NCBI RefSeq assembly: GCF_033568475.1
Contig: NC_133121.1
Coordinates: 133,394,375 to 133,458,374, forward strand
DNA from: Henckelia pumila
Lineage: Eukaryota; Streptophyta; Magnoliopsida; Lamiales; Gesneriaceae
Direction of reading: 5' to 3'
Length of the DNA stretch: 64,000 nt
Shown here: piece by piece, positions 23,601 through 41,745 of the stretch
How the letters are laid out: each line of letters starts with the position of its first letter
Position numbering within the stretch: the stretch's first letter is position 1
The notes under the pieces: generated by a model
Told to the model about the DNA's origin: nothing
Database searches by the model: none
What the model saw: only the letters and a program-made list of their open reading frames with translations
Translations under genes and position numbers: made by a program

Positions 23601-24339
23601 TGGAAGTTTCCCCTTGCAACTCTCATGTAAATGTTTGAAGGTACGGTTTGGAATTAGTTCGAAGTTTGTTGATCATGCTGGTCGTCCGCGTTTAAACATT
23701 GTGTTGAATGCATCACCAAGTCTATGCAATATTCTGGAGGCAAGTGACAATCTTGCACATAAGCTATTCATGGATTCAGGCAGCGTCTCTGGTTGGCGGC
23801 GTGTGGTGAACATAAAGCCTGGCTACTACAACTCTCCCACTGTCCGATTGCAGTGAGTTTCTCTTTGTATTCTACTATTCTTTGTATTTTTATTGAACCT
23901 TGAAGCAAAAGTTGCTTTTTCTGACCGTATGTCCATATATGTAAGTTTTACCTTGAAATGTTTATTAGGTTTATTTGTTTCCCTAATTCATATACTTACA
24001 GTATTCTATCCAAATTTAGCTATGGGCTTTTTCTTTTGTTTGCTGTAAAATTCTGATACTTCATAAGAATTGAAGATTATAAGAGTTTATTCTATGTAAA
24101 TGTCCAGCTTACCAACTGTAGCAGACAGAGATGTCATTCGATGCACGACTGAAATATACCAGAAAGACACTTCATCCACTCAGAGGCTCTTGCTTAGTAC
24201 ATTTGATTTTGAAGAGCTCGATTCCCTTTTAACTCCAGGAATTCTGGTGGATGCGTTCTTTTCCTTGGATTCCTATGATTATCAGCAAAGTGCTGGCCTC
24301 CGTTTAGTAGCAAGAAAGCTGATCGTTCACTCTGCCTAA
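20659..24339 (+). CDS. NEN1-like DEDDh exonuclease-domain protein
   Basis: Six exons, 20659-20941, 21545-21702, 22029-22075, 22709-22772, 23101-23852 and 24108-24339, join in frame to 511 residues. The N-terminal 180 residues are a DEDDh 3'-5' exonuclease: FFDVETT carries the paired Asp and Glu, AGHNILRFD the third acid, and THRSLDDV the His and last Asp. The long C-terminal part (NSWVSPN, Ser/Asp-rich linker, then the conserved RPRLNIVLNASPSLCNIL ... SGWRRVVNIKPGYYNSPTVRLH block) is typical of plant NEN proteins. In Arabidopsis these act downstream of NAC45/86 in nuclear breakdown during sieve-element enucleation; other members act elsewhere. The role here is inferred from that family. The gene sits 1.06 kb after RPE on the same strand. 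Confidence 0.92.
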
Positions 24340-26772
24340 TTGGATAAGCTGATCTGTTTACACAAATTGGATTGAGTTCGGTACCACTTTATTTAATGTT
24401 AACTTCATTCAGAGAAGCTTTGTGATTCTTGCATATTAGGATTAAACATGATACTATAAATGATTCTTCTGGTATTCAATAATCAATATCCGTAGCAAAT
24501 TGTTGGCTTCAGTTATCTTCTTTAATTACCATTGCTTTTAAGTTTCGATTAGGAACTTAATTTACTTGAAAATTAGGGGAAGTTATTGTTGGGAAAGTTG
24601 GTTTTTCGGTTATCCGATCTTACTCAAGTATTTAAGTGAAGTTTTTTTCTTTGTTTTTCAGTTTTAAAAAAAAATTAAAAAATTGAATCATATTCATGGA
24701 ATAAAGAAGAAACTATGCTCTTGAATAATGTGTTGTGATTTGAGAAATATTTATATCTGTATGATTGTATAGAAACTGAAACTTGCCAGAGCTGGAGTGT
24801 TATTATGATTTGATGTCTTTAGCAATGCACAAAAATGACAAGTGAATTTTTGCATCAAATTCCCTTGCATTCCATGTATATGTATTTGACAATGTACAAA
24901 AATAATGACATACCACTATACCAGGGAAATAAGTGATAAATACATTAAATTAATACAAAAAAAAAAAACTATTAATGAATATATCATATGCCTTTACAAC
25001 TTGTAAGTAGAAATATCTTGATATACACCTTTTAACAAATTATTTTTGATCTTTTCTAGTCAACTCTAAAACAAATATTGAATCAAATTGCAATTCACAT
25101 TTTTTTTATATTGTGCAGTTAATGAGTCATGAATGTATTGATTGTTCATCGCCTAAAATATTATAACAATGCTGTGGATATGGATGTTTAAAGAAGAGAC
25201 AATTTTTTTTGTTTATTTTTTTTTTGTGACGTGGGAACCCGCAGCCGCTACCTTTCGGTGCGCTCTGGGTAAACCCTCGGACTAACGCAATAGCCTGCAA
25301 ATTACGCCAGTCAGGTAAACCACACTAGGCAAGCCCTGTGTGACAGGTACCAAAAAAGATGGAAATATATAATTTGGAATGTACAAAATAGAATATGTAA
25401 AAAATAAAATAATAGAAATATATTAAATTAAAATCCACGCACTTCTTCTCATGTTCCTGTTCTGTGATCCATCCAGGGAGAGATAATTGCTCTTTATCTC
25501 TATTTATCTGAATCGAAGTTAATTTTTCCAGCATGATTTTTTTTTGGTCAACTAAATGTATTTTTTAATATATATATATACATATTTAAATTAATCATAC
25601 AATAGCTATTTTCTTTTGAGGTAAATCATACAATAGCTATTACTCACCCCAAAAAAGAAAAACCAAAGGATAGAGAATATTTGACATTGCCGTGAAATAA
25701 TATTGTAAACACTGAATTTCCGGCATTAAATGGGGCGGGGCGAACACAAGTCAGCTCTTATCCCCTCTCTTAAATTCGTTCATTCCTAAATCCTAATCAT
25801 GTGTCTCTGTGTATACGTACTAGTTTGGATACAATATTATTAATTCTTGTATAACTTATCTCATCCAATCTTGTGTTCTTCTCATCATATTATTTATCCA
25901 TCTTTTAATTATTAATTTTACATCAATCGAATCATTAATAATATCTTAAATCAATCAAATTATTGAAGTTAAATTACTATATTACACCTTATAAATAATA
26001 TTATTTATATTTTATTTAATGTTAAAATGATAAAATAGTCATTTAACATTTTTATATAAAATTTAATCAATCAAATCAAATAAATTATAATTTATCAATC
26101 AAATCCAATACTATATTAACTATCATTTCTTATTTATTTTTTATTACATTATATTACTTGTCTATGTATCATATATTCAAACTTTAATGGATATATCAAA
26201 AGTATATATATGAACTTCCAAATTTTTTACTAGATTATTTTCTCTCCTTCTATATGAATATAAATCACCAAAGTTTATCCAAGAATCTTAAATATTTGTG
26301 AAGTGTAACGGTGTTTCTTCCTCTGCAACAGATATGAAATATCACCCCAAAAGTACTTTATCCAAGAATTTTAAATTCACCTCTTTTCAGGTACCTGAAA
26401 AATTCCAACTGTAAGAATAATCAATCTTCATGAAACGAACTAATTCCCAGCTGGACACGCGGTTTGAATGTCCAATGGCGCCGGTGAATAACATTATTGT
26501 TCAAGAAGTCTACTCTTTCATTTGGACAATATATTAGGCACGTTCTCTCCACCCATACATGCTTCCAACAACTTCAATATACTCATCTTTTTCATTTATC
26601 TTCGTTTTTTGGGTCAATTCTTTGCCTACAAACAATCCTTCTTTCCCTTCAAAAACACTAGTACTATTTCATGCACTTTGATCCATAATGATACTCTTTG
26701 CCTTCTGTGGCATATATGAACCTTAAACTCGGCCCTGTACGTCTAGTATGAAAGAGTCGAGTGATCTGTGAC
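24340..26772. other. AT-rich intergenic spacer upstream of the CrRLK1L gene
   Basis: The stretch starts with the NEN-like 3'UTR and ends in the receptor-kinase promoter. It contains an unusual GC-rich block at 25229-25345 (listed separately). It also has an 18-bp direct repeat, AATCATACAATAGCTATT, at 25593-25610 and 25624-25641 with a 13-bp filler. No gene is seen. Confidence 0.5.
25229..25345. repeat. GC-rich dispersed-repeat candidate in AT-rich spacer
   Basis: Directly after a T-rich tract, about 115 bp of balanced to GC-rich sequence begins GTGGGAACCCGCAGCCGC. It continues through TGCGCTCTGGGTAAACCC and ends near CAAGCCCTGTGTGAC. I recall this text as a common interspersed block in plant genomes but cannot assign a family. 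It may be part of a retroposon whose tail is the flanking T tract. Confidence 0.4.
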
Positions 26773-29346
26773 ATGCATTCCGTTAGAATGGTAGGAGCAT
26801 CTAATTATGTTATCGTTGTTGTCTCCATCGTTCTTCTTTTGACGAGTTTTGCTGTGTTTGGGGACGTGCCTTTTTCTTCATTTAATCCTACAGATGTACA
26901 TCTGATTGATTGTGGATCGCCTGGCGACACCGTGCTTGATGATGGTAGAACCTTCAAATCTGACCCTCAATCTGCTTCTTACCTATCCACAGATGAAGAC
27001 ATTGTTACTTCCATTGCTTCTTTTCCCAACAATTCTCTTACTTCTTCACCGGTCGTGTCTCTCCCTTTGTATCTCACTGCAAGAATTTTCACCCACGAGT
27101 CGATATACCTGTTTCCCATCTTAAAGCCTGGTCGGCATTGGATACGTTTGCATTTTTACCCTCTCCCTCACCAGAGCTATAATCTCACTTCAGCTACATT
27201 CACAGTCACCACTGATGATATTGTGCTCCTGCATGGATTTTCGGTCAAGAATCCTGATAAAACGGTCTTCAAAGAGTATCTTGTTAATGTTACTTCTGAT
27301 AAGATCGCCCTCAAGTTTTCACCTATGAAGAATTCTTTCGCTTTTGTAAATGCGATTGAGGTTATTTCTTCGCCTAAAGAGCTCATTTCGGATTCAGCCT
27401 CAGCTGTTTCTCCGGTTGGTGACTTCAATGGATTGGATGGCTATGCGTTGGAAGTGTCGTATCGACTAAATGTTGGAGGGTCGATTGTCACTCCTAAAAA
27501 TGACACTTTGTGGAGAACATGGCTTCAAGATGGCCAGTTTATGAAGTTCCTACAGGGAGCTAGAAATGTGTCAGTTCCTACCAATTTGATCAAATATCCT
27601 AACGGTGGCGCAACCCCTTTAATCGCCCCTGCTTCGGTATATGCAACAGCCGATCAGATGGGAGATTCTGGTGTAAACGACCCGAATTTCAACCTCACTT
27701 GGGAAATGAACGTTGATCCAAGCTTTTCTTACCTGATCAGGCTTCATTTTTGTGATATTGCGAGCATGGGACTCAACGAGCTTTACTTCAATGTATATAT
27801 CAATGGGATAACAGGCGTCTCGAATCTTGATCTTTCGACGCTTACGTCCGGCCTTGCCATCCCTTATTACAAAGATTTTGTGCTCAACGCCTCTGGCATT
27901 TCAAATGGTTCAATCAGAATTCAAGTTGGTCCAAGTTCAAACCTTCAGGCGAGTGTTCCAAACGCTATCTTGAATGGTTTGGAGGTGATGAAAATGAGCA
28001 ATTCAGCTGGAAGTTTGGATGGATTGTTCTCTGCTGATGGGACTTACAGAGGCATAAAATCAGGCCTTAATCAAATGATGAAAGCTGCTGCTGGTATCGG
28101 ATTAGCACTGGGAGGAATTTCCTTAGTTTTGCTCGTCTTGATGATAATCCGGTGGAAGAGAACACCCAAAGGCTACGTGAAACAGAAGACCTTCTCATCT
28201 TGGTTTCTCCCTATTAATCCAAAACAATGCAGCTTCTTGTCTAGCAAGAGCAAGAGCACCACCTTTTCGAGTACCATCTCCATTGGTCAAAATCTTGGGA
28301 GATTCTTCACACTCGCTGAGCTACGCGATGCAACAAAGAATTTTGATGAGAAGGCAGTTCTTGGTGTTGGAGGCTTCGGGAAAGTATTTCTTGGGGAGCT
28401 GGAAGACGGGACAAAAGTCGCTATAAAACGAGGCAATCCATCATCATCACAAGGGATCAATGAGTTCCAAACTGAAATTCAGTTGCTGTCAAAACTGAGG
28501 CATAGGCACCTTGTATCACTCATAGGATACTGTGATGAACAATCAGAAATGATTCTTGTTTATGAGTACATGGCATATGGTCCTCTCCGGGATCACCTCT
28601 ACGGTTCCAACTCGGCTCCTTTATCATGGAGGCAAAGGCTAGAGATCTGCATTGGTTCAGCCCGAGGTCTCCATTATCTTCACACTGGTTCAACACAAGG
28701 GATCATTCACCGAGACGTGAAAACCACGAACATTCTACTTGATGAGAATTTTGTAGCCAAAGTCTCTGATTTTGGTTTGTCTAAAGCTGGACCATCTTCA
28801 TTGGATCAAACTCATGTCAGCACAGCAGTAAAGGGAAGTTTCGGATATCTTGATCCTGAATACTTCAGAAGACAGCAATTGACAGAAAAATCCGATGTTT
28901 ACTCTTTCGGGGTCGTTCTTTTTGAGGTGTTATGTGCAAGGCCAGCTCTAGATCCTGCTTTGCCTAGAGAACAAGTGAATCTTGCAGAATGGGCTAAGCA
29001 AGAAAATGCAAAAGGCGCTATAGAGAAGATCATTGATCCGACTATTGCTGGAACTATGAATAAAGATTCATTGCTGAAATTTGTTGAAGCTGCGGAGAAA
29101 TGCTTGGCCGAACATGGAGTGGATAGGCCTTCAATGGGGGACGTTTTGTGGCATTTGGAGTATGCATTGCAGCTTCAAGGAGCAAATTCAGAAACTTCTG
29201 ATCAAGGAAATGAAACTAAGATTGGTGAGAATGTCGAAAAGGTTGAAAAAAATGGGACAAAAGAAGAGATGGTTGTTGATATAAGCGATGATTCTGGGTT
29301 GGTTGTGGGATCTCCCATGTTTCTTGAAAGTTTTCATGGAAGATGA
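26773..29346 (+). CDS. CrRLK1L (malectin-like) receptor protein kinase, At5g24010/THESEUS group
   Basis: Single uninterrupted frame of 857 residues, as usual for CrRLK1L genes. A signal peptide comes first (VVSIVLLLTSFAVFG). Two malectin-like domains follow, about residues 35-410, with landmarks LIDCGSPG, GRHWIRLHFYPL, FVNAIEVIS, NDTLWRTW and LIRLHFCDI. The membrane segment GIGLALGGISLVLLVLMII is near 440. The Ser/Thr kinase spans about 530-800: glycine loop GVGGFGKV, lysine in VAIKRGN near 551, HRDVKTTN near 645, DFGLSKAG, and GSFGYLDPEYFRRQQL. All catalytic residues are present, so it looks active. Members sense the cell wall or RALF peptides; the ligand is unknown here. By recall the ectodomain is closest to At5g24010, with the kinase also very close to THESEUS1. 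Start: 26773 is the first in-frame ATG; the ATG at 26788 has better context (A at -3, G at +4) and still includes the signal peptide. Confidence 0.93.
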   Translation: MHSVRMVGASNYVIVVVSIVLLLTSFAVFGDVPFSSFNPTDVHLIDCGSPGDTVLDDGRTFKSDPQSASYLSTDEDIVTSIASFPNNSLTSSPVVSLPLYLTARIFTHESIYLFPILKPGRHWIRLHFYPLPHQSYNLTSATFTVTTDDIVLLHGFSVKNPDKTVFKEYLVNVTSDKIALKFSPMKNSFAFVNAIEVISSPKELISDSASAVSPVGDFNGLDGYALEVSYRLNVGGSIVTPKNDTLWRTWLQDGQFMKFLQGARNVSVPTNLIKYPNGGATPLIAPASVYATADQMGDSGVNDPNFNLTWEMNVDPSFSYLIRLHFCDIASMGLNELYFNVYINGITGVSNLDLSTLTSGLAIPYYKDFVLNASGISNGSIRIQVGPSSNLQASVPNAILNGLEVMKMSNSAGSLDGLFSADGTYRGIKSGLNQMMKAAAGIGLALGGISLVLLVLMIIRWKRTPKGYVKQKTFSSWFLPINPKQCSFLSSKSKSTTFSSTISIGQNLGRFFTLAELRDATKNFDEKAVLGVGGFGKVFLGELEDGTKVAIKRGNPSSSQGINEFQTEIQLLSKLRHRHLVSLIGYCDEQSEMILVYEYMAYGPLRDHLYGSNSAPLSWRQRLEICIGSARGLHYLHTGSTQGIIHRDVKTTNILLDENFVAKVSDFGLSKAGPSSLDQTHVSTAVKGSFGYLDPEYFRRQQLTEKSDVYSFGVVLFEVLCARPALDPALPREQVNLAEWAKQENAKGAIEKIIDPTIAGTMNKDSLLKFVEAAEKCLAEHGVDRPSMGDVLWHLEYALQLQGANSETSDQGNETKIGENVEKVEKNGTKEEMVVDISDDSGLVVGSPMFLESFHGR

Positions 29347-30683
29347 GAGGACTTTAATTTGCTTCTTAATAAACTGGAATTTTTATATTTTGATTTTGTA
29401 TTTCATTCAAGTTTTATATAATCTCAAATTCTTCAAGAGATTGTTGGGATCAGATGGCAGAAGTGAGTTCTTGCTTTGTCGGGAAATGTTCCTTCAGTTG
29501 TGTAATGTATCGAAGCATTGCAATTTGCAAGGCATAGGTTAATGGTTATGTGACAATATTTAGTACTACGACTCTGTTTAAATTTATAAATTGGTTATTT
29601 CACTGTTTTTTTTTAAAAAAAATAAAGGTTATTTCACTTTTACTGCTATAATTCTATAAATCTCAATTCTCTATTAACGGGTAGGGGAAGACCGGTAAAC
29701 CGTAAATGTAATAGCACTCCCTTTTTCTTCCCCCACTTTTATCATTTCTTTTTCTTTTTCCTTTTTATTAGGGGTGGCCGTCGGATTCGGGTAGTTTGGA
29801 TGAAGATTTGGCTACACGAATACGATCTGAAATTTTTGGGTACCCGAGCCCTACTATCAACCATTTTAGTTTTTTTTTTATTGATCTTTTACAAAATCAT
29901 TGTGAACTTATTTTAAATGAAAAAAAATAGCTCACAATGATTTCTTATAATACTGATTTATTTTATCTCACACTTTGCATAGAACAAATGAAAACAGTTG
30001 TGAATTGTGATATGATATAAATTTGAATTTTAGAGAATAATTAACTTCATGCTTTATATCTCTTTATAAAATTTTCAAAATAACAATACGAAAGAAATAA
30101 TATTCCTACTAATCATCGGCCCCTTTAACATGTCGTGGTATTAATTAAAATTTTTAAACCCTAAAAGTTTGATATCAAATAATTGATGGATTTCAAATAC
30201 ATCTAAATTCATTTATCAATTTTTTCTTAAAAAAATATATTTCTCCAAATTAAATACATCGATTCAAGCTCAACCTAAAATAATTTATATCAGACATAGT
30301 AAAGAACCACATTTAAGTTACAAAAAAAAGCCTTCAAATTATGTTTCCTTTTGTCATTGCTGTAAAATCAACGTTCGATGGTTCTTATTTTTGTTTCCTG
30401 TTAACGAGAAATCTTGTACATGTATCTCATTTGTGTAAAAATAAAATGGAACAACTCATCTCATACGTGGACAATAATTGGGAGTCACGTCAAAAACACC
30501 ACCTATTAAACAGTCTCAACTGGAAAAAACACAAAATGGACAAGATACAAAAAGATATATCACATTCACATATCATACATACAAAACAAGAACTAAAAGC
30601 AACATTTACATGAGTAAAGTCATATATACAATTAATTATTCAACAATAACCGTATTTTTTTTACTGAAATACTAGAACAAGTA
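29347..30683. other. Intergenic, convergent 3' ends of the CrRLK1L and SnRK1 genes
   Basis: AT-rich, with no supported gene. A 12-bp direct repeat, GGTTATTTCACT, occurs at 29593-29604 and 29627-29638 around a 22-bp T/A filler. Confidence 0.5.
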
Positions 30684-36128
<5,445 letters not shown>

Positions 36129-38240
36129 TTACATTGATGTAGTCAAAAGCCACAAAGACTTAGTTTGATATATATTGCACCCAAATCAAATCCATAACAA
36201 ACACAAAACTATTACATTCAAGCAGCATTCTCTAAAATTTGCCGCTTGAAATTTCTGTATACATTTAAAAAATCATCCGAAATTCTATCCCTAAAATTCA
36301 TCAGAAAATTCATGAATTGATTAGACTTTCTCCTTCAGCGGGATAGATCTCCAATTATGCTATTTAAAGGTAAAGATCACTGCACAAGTCGATGTAGTTG
36401 CTCTCATGAAAAGATAAATGCACAAGTCGAAGTAGTTGCCTCTCACAGTGGAAGGTGGGTTTATCATTTAATTAATTGTTAGTAACGTATTTCTATTCTT
36501 CACGTAAGATGACATGAATTTACAGTGTTTAATGCGTAGAGTTTCTCCAATTTCAAATCATAAAGCAAAAAAATAAGATATTTCTTTCCAATAATGGAAA
36601 AACGGTTTTCCACAGGAACCTAGTTAACTTTCTGTTACACAGATATTCCGATTTGACCTGACATCGCATTTCAAGGGTGGTCTAACATACCAGGCCCATC
36701 ATTCCATGACATACGGCAACCATAAAAAAACGTTCCAGAATAACCCAGGGAAAACGTGTTAAAAGTATCAAATGTTTTCTTCAGTTCGATCAATATTTAC
36801 TCATCTCCAATTGTTGTGAGAAATAGAACAGCTAACTAACACGTAGCTTCTCTACTTTTTCAAAATTAAAAAATTAGTACTGCTGGTGTTAACATATATA
36901 CAATATACATACAATTAAACTTTGTATACATACAATTAAACTAAGTAACAAAATGATCCTAATTCCTTGACTGAAGGAATAGAATAAAATTGTTTCCCTA
37001 CACTAACAACATCCCTATTTCTTTTTCACCAATAGACCATTTTTAAGTTGGCAAGGAGTTATAATTCAAGTTTTGAGATAAATTTAACACCAAAATTTTA
37101 AGCTACTTGAGCACAATCAATTGATAATGATAAGCCAGAAAGGGCATACATCATACCGCGACGAAATTGATTTGCACGTCTAAAAAAAAAATCGAACATC
37201 TTTTCAGTCTAAACAGGAAAAAATACCACATATAAATAGATAAGTTTAGACATATGGGAAAAAATGTAAGTTAATCACAGGGCCCCTTGCTGGTCTATTA
37301 GTGAAGTTCAGGCAATGGATGTCAAACCTGTGTTATTGTTCTGGCTATTACAAAATTCATTAAATGCGCAGTGGTTCCACTGAATATGTTATAATATTCC
37401 AAAAAAATTTACACTTTGCATAAAAGGGATAACAAAGTATTAGGATTTAAGACACTGCTGCCAAAAACACATTCCTACAGATCAAAAATCGTTCTGAAAT
37501 AACAATTAGATGAAACATTTGTGCAACTGTTCCAATAAATTTCGGTCAAAAAAAAAGGAAAAAAAGGGATCATATCAAGGTGATTTCGGGATTCCGCTGT
37601 AGTTTCCTAGCTTGTACCAAAAGGGGATGAAGTCTTCATTCTTACATGAATAACCAATAAAGCCCGCAGCAAGTCAAACCTCGCTAAGACCAGAACTTCA
37701 CACGCCAAGATTCACACAAAATTACAAGCGGAGGTATTTCACACATGCTCACTCCTAGGTTCACCAGCACAAATCGATCACTCACCTTAAGAAATCACTC
37801 AAAGTCCAAACGATAAAATTCAACCCATTTACAGCCAGTCAGTGTTACCTTCCAACGTGCTATGGATTAGAAAAATCGAACATAAAATCCATGATCAATC
37901 CCAACAAACAATCACTCGTCCTAATTGTGAACTGTAATCTCGACAGGATCACTAAAAAATTCCGTTTCCAGCAAATAAAACAGTTGATCAAATCGTAATA
38001 AAAAACTAAAAAAATATTAATTTTCCAGAGAAAAGTACCTCACATCCAAGCACTGCAACGCCAATCCTCCGAGCAAATCTGGGGGGAAGAAAGGTTTTAG
38101 AGAGAGAGGAAGGAAGCGGGGGCTTAGCCCGGCTGGGGACAGTGAGAAGTGAGAAATCGAACGACAAGGAAGTTTGATTGGAGAAGAAACTCACCAATAT
38201 GAGCTAAAACCTTTTGAACAAATTTGTAGGCAGTCAGTCC

Positions 38241-38246
38241 CACGTG
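38241..38246. promoter_or_regulatory. G-box CACGTG in the SnRK1 alpha promoter region
   Basis: A perfect CACGTG palindrome lies a few tens of bases upstream of the apparent 5'UTR exon. That exon itself is CT-rich on the minus strand (about 38120-38090), as plant leaders often are. G-boxes bind bZIP and bHLH factors; function here is inferred from position alone. Confidence 0.35.
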
Positions 38247-38249
38247 TAA

Positions 38250-39912
38250 TTATTATCTCTCACGTTCATCGTTATCGTCCATGTTCATACATAATTTATT
38301 TTCGATATACGAACTATTGGTATATAAATTATTAAAAATAATATAATTGATATATAATTAACTTATAAAATTAAATTTATTATTTACCTATATTATTTTA
38401 AAGTCTGATATTTTTGTTAAATTAAAATAAATATAAATTTTATTTTTTAATATTATTTTATTAATATAATTATAAGCATAAATTTATATTATAAACAAGG
38501 GATCGTACTTATTGTACGAAACATTGTAAATATTAATTAATATAAACATGTACATACACACGTATATATAACAATTGATAAATTATATATTCAAAAATAA
38601 TATATATTAGAAATAAATGATAAAAGATATTTTTTTCTTTATCTATGTTATAATATTATTATTTATATTAATCAAAATGAAAAATGATATATATCTGTGT
38701 GTAATTTTATTTATGATCTACAAATTTTACGTTGAATACTTTTTTCATATACATGATATATAATCTTTTTTTTATAGTATAGTAATAGTAATTACTAAAT
38801 ATGAACTTATATTTAAAATTATAATTGATATAATAATTTAAAAGACAAAAATATGTATGTAGTTCAATTAATCAATTTAATAACAATATTCAACTTAAAA
38901 TCAATTCAAGTAAAGGGTAAAACTGACTTTTGAGTTTGATCATATATCAATTAAACTATTTTCAATAGTTCATTTATCAATTTGATATTTTATCAATAAT
39001 TCATGTATCAAGAAAATAGTTTATTTATCAATTTGATATTTTATCAATAATTCATGTATCAAAATAATTTTTACTCGTAAAATTTATATATTTTTTTTAT
39101 AGTTTAGATTAGATGGAGTGAAACTAATAGTAAATTTATGTTAGTGTTTGAGAGCATTTTCTACAAACCACTCATCAGAAACTCTAAAAAATATTAAATT
39201 ATCTTAAAGTTCGATATGAGGGAGACAGGGAGGACGACCAAAAAAATCTATAAAATATATAGATTTATTTATATAGGAACAATATAATCATTTATAGTTA
39301 CAATTAGAATAAACATATGAAACAAAGTTATATAATAATCAATTCACGTCGTATCTTGGGTATAACAATTTATTTATTTAGCAGTTTGGCTATCCATTTA
39401 ATTCAACAAAATAACGTCCCCGTAATAGTAGAATGAAATATTCTTATAATATTCTAATGTTTTCGATGAATTTTTGTATTTCATCAAACCAATTTATCAT
39501 TTTAATGAAACAGTGATATAATATATTAAATTTATATGCACAAAATTGTTGTGTATATTTATTAATTTATAAATAAATAATATAGAAGAGTTTCAAAAAA
39601 AATAAATAAATAATATAGAATGAAAAGCTGCCGTGCACGACCAAAATTCCAAAAGTAACACGACGGCAAGTAATATAATATTTCTCATAATTTTACTTTA
39701 ATTTAATGCATTCTTAAGAGTCATGATATTGGCTTTAAAAAAACAAAAAAAGAGTCATGATATGTTTTGATTATTTTATTTTATCTTCACAATCTTAACA
39801 AATTTTTTATATCACGTCTGTCAATGATCGTTTTTTTTTTCCCTTTTCTTTTAAAAAAATTCAATGCAGATTTTATTTTGGCTTCAACTTAAGAAGACTA
39901 TAGAAAACGGGT

Positions 39913-39955
<43 letters not shown>

Positions 39956-41745
39956 GCCCAAAACTACAAGTCACTGGGCTTGGGTCGGACAACAAATTAG
40001 TGGGCTACTGGGTTGTAAGTTGTCACATAAAGCCCCATTTGTGAATTGCAAGATCCATTCAACCAATACATTAGTCGTTAACTATTGGCACCCATTTAAC
40101 GTCGAAATCCGAAAGCGTCACCACTCATCAATAATAATTAATAAACAAGAAAACAAACGAGGGAAAAAAAAAATTATGAAAATTTTGTTAAAAACTAACT
40201 AAAGGGTCTTATAAAATAATTATTTAATATCATTTTTGTTATTTTTAACTGTAAAACATATTTTTATAAAATAGTTTTCCAAATACATTTGTAACTATAA
40301 AAACATTTTTTTTTATAAAATAGTTATTCAAACATATATGTATTCTTAAAATAATTTATAGAACGTTTTAGATTTAAAAATATTTTATAAATATTTGTAC
40401 AAACAAAACTTTAAGGTATTATCCCCGTATCCTCGTGCAGAGTCGCTTGAAAATAAGATTGAGAAACCGGGTTTTTGTGTATTTTTGTGAACAAATATAT
40501 AGGGGGAAGCCGGTTAAGTAAATTCTTATTATTTTTTTCATCCTATGATGTAAGCAACCAAACTACATTAATATGATACAGGTCAACATACTGCCCACCA
40601 AACTAAATTATGAAGATTGCTCTAATTCCAGCAAGACTACAAAAAATGTGACATATTTTAAACATATCTCAGTGTTCTTTGTTTGATACCTAAAACCATT
40701 ATTAGATTTGTCAAATATTTATTAATGGATAGTTCTATGCTCACAATCTTCTAGCAATCATTTTTGTGAAACAATATTGTTATAATTATAAGACATTTTG
40801 TTACAACCATGGAGTCTATAAAATAAGACACTCGATAATATTGTTTGGTCGCGCAAATCACATCCAAATACAAATCATTTCTTTAATCCTCGTGATTTTT
40901 GTTGCATTTGTTTATTCATCCTGCAAATTTGTTGGGTGTTTGTGTTTTTTTTTAATTTTATATTATGTGAATATATTTTCAACTTACAGGGTGGGTAGAT
41001 TCGAAGCTATCTAATAAAGACACTTTATTATTTCAAATGCAAGCAATCTCAAAGAACCCCCAAAACCAACTTTATTTTTTTTAAAAAAAACTCAATAACA
41101 TTTATTTTTTCAATATTTTTTAACTATACAAAAATTTCTATAAAACTGTTTCACGATCAATTTTGTGAGTAATGACTATCTCACAAGAGACTTAAATGAT
41201 GAGAAAATATGAGTTGGCATGTTGCAACCATGGAAAAAACAAAAAAGTCAAAACATCAATTGAAGAAATCCTAAAAAAGAAATTGTGTGTACGGTGTAAA
41301 GATTGATAAAAGGGAAAAAAAAATGTATGGTAGAATGTGATTCTTTATTGTTATAATCTTGTAAAGATTTTGTTATTACAATTGCATGTATATTTCCACT
41401 AATTGTCATAATATTGAATACAGAAGGATACTTGGCTGATACATGAGATGTCTTTGAATTCATAATTTATGTCATCATGGAAAAGGTGCTTTTTCCTTGC
41501 CTTGTAACTAACACTAGGCTTTAGGACACCACAAAGAAACACTTGAGAGAATAATTCCAAACAAAGTCATTGATGAAACCGAAGCAGAATACAACTCCAC
41601 CTTTGCTATTCTTGTTTGCATTTTGGTTGTTGAACAATCAATTCAATCAAACCACCGAGAATCCAAATCCAGCACAGATTTTAAAAGAAAAGGAAACGCC
41701 TTCATCTCTTCCATTTCAAGCGGCGCGACACGAGGATACGGAGAA
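38250..41745. other. Long AT-rich intergenic spacer with short repeats
   Basis: No gene is supported. Contents: a 51-bp tandem duplication at about 38960-39066 (ATTTATCAATTTG starting at 38972 and 39023); a 19-bp direct repeat at 39569-39587 and 39602-39620; a 14-bp direct repeat, AAGAGTCATGATAT, at 39716-39729 and 39750-39763; and a (TTA)n microsatellite at 39914-39954. The open frame at 39864-40202 is mostly this microsatellite (poly-Ile), not a gene. A small upstream ORF of the next gene starts at 41573. Confidence 0.55.

Noticed and set aside
39864-40202. 112-codon frame with an isoleucine run
   Set aside because: It is made by the (TTA)n microsatellite plus random sequence.
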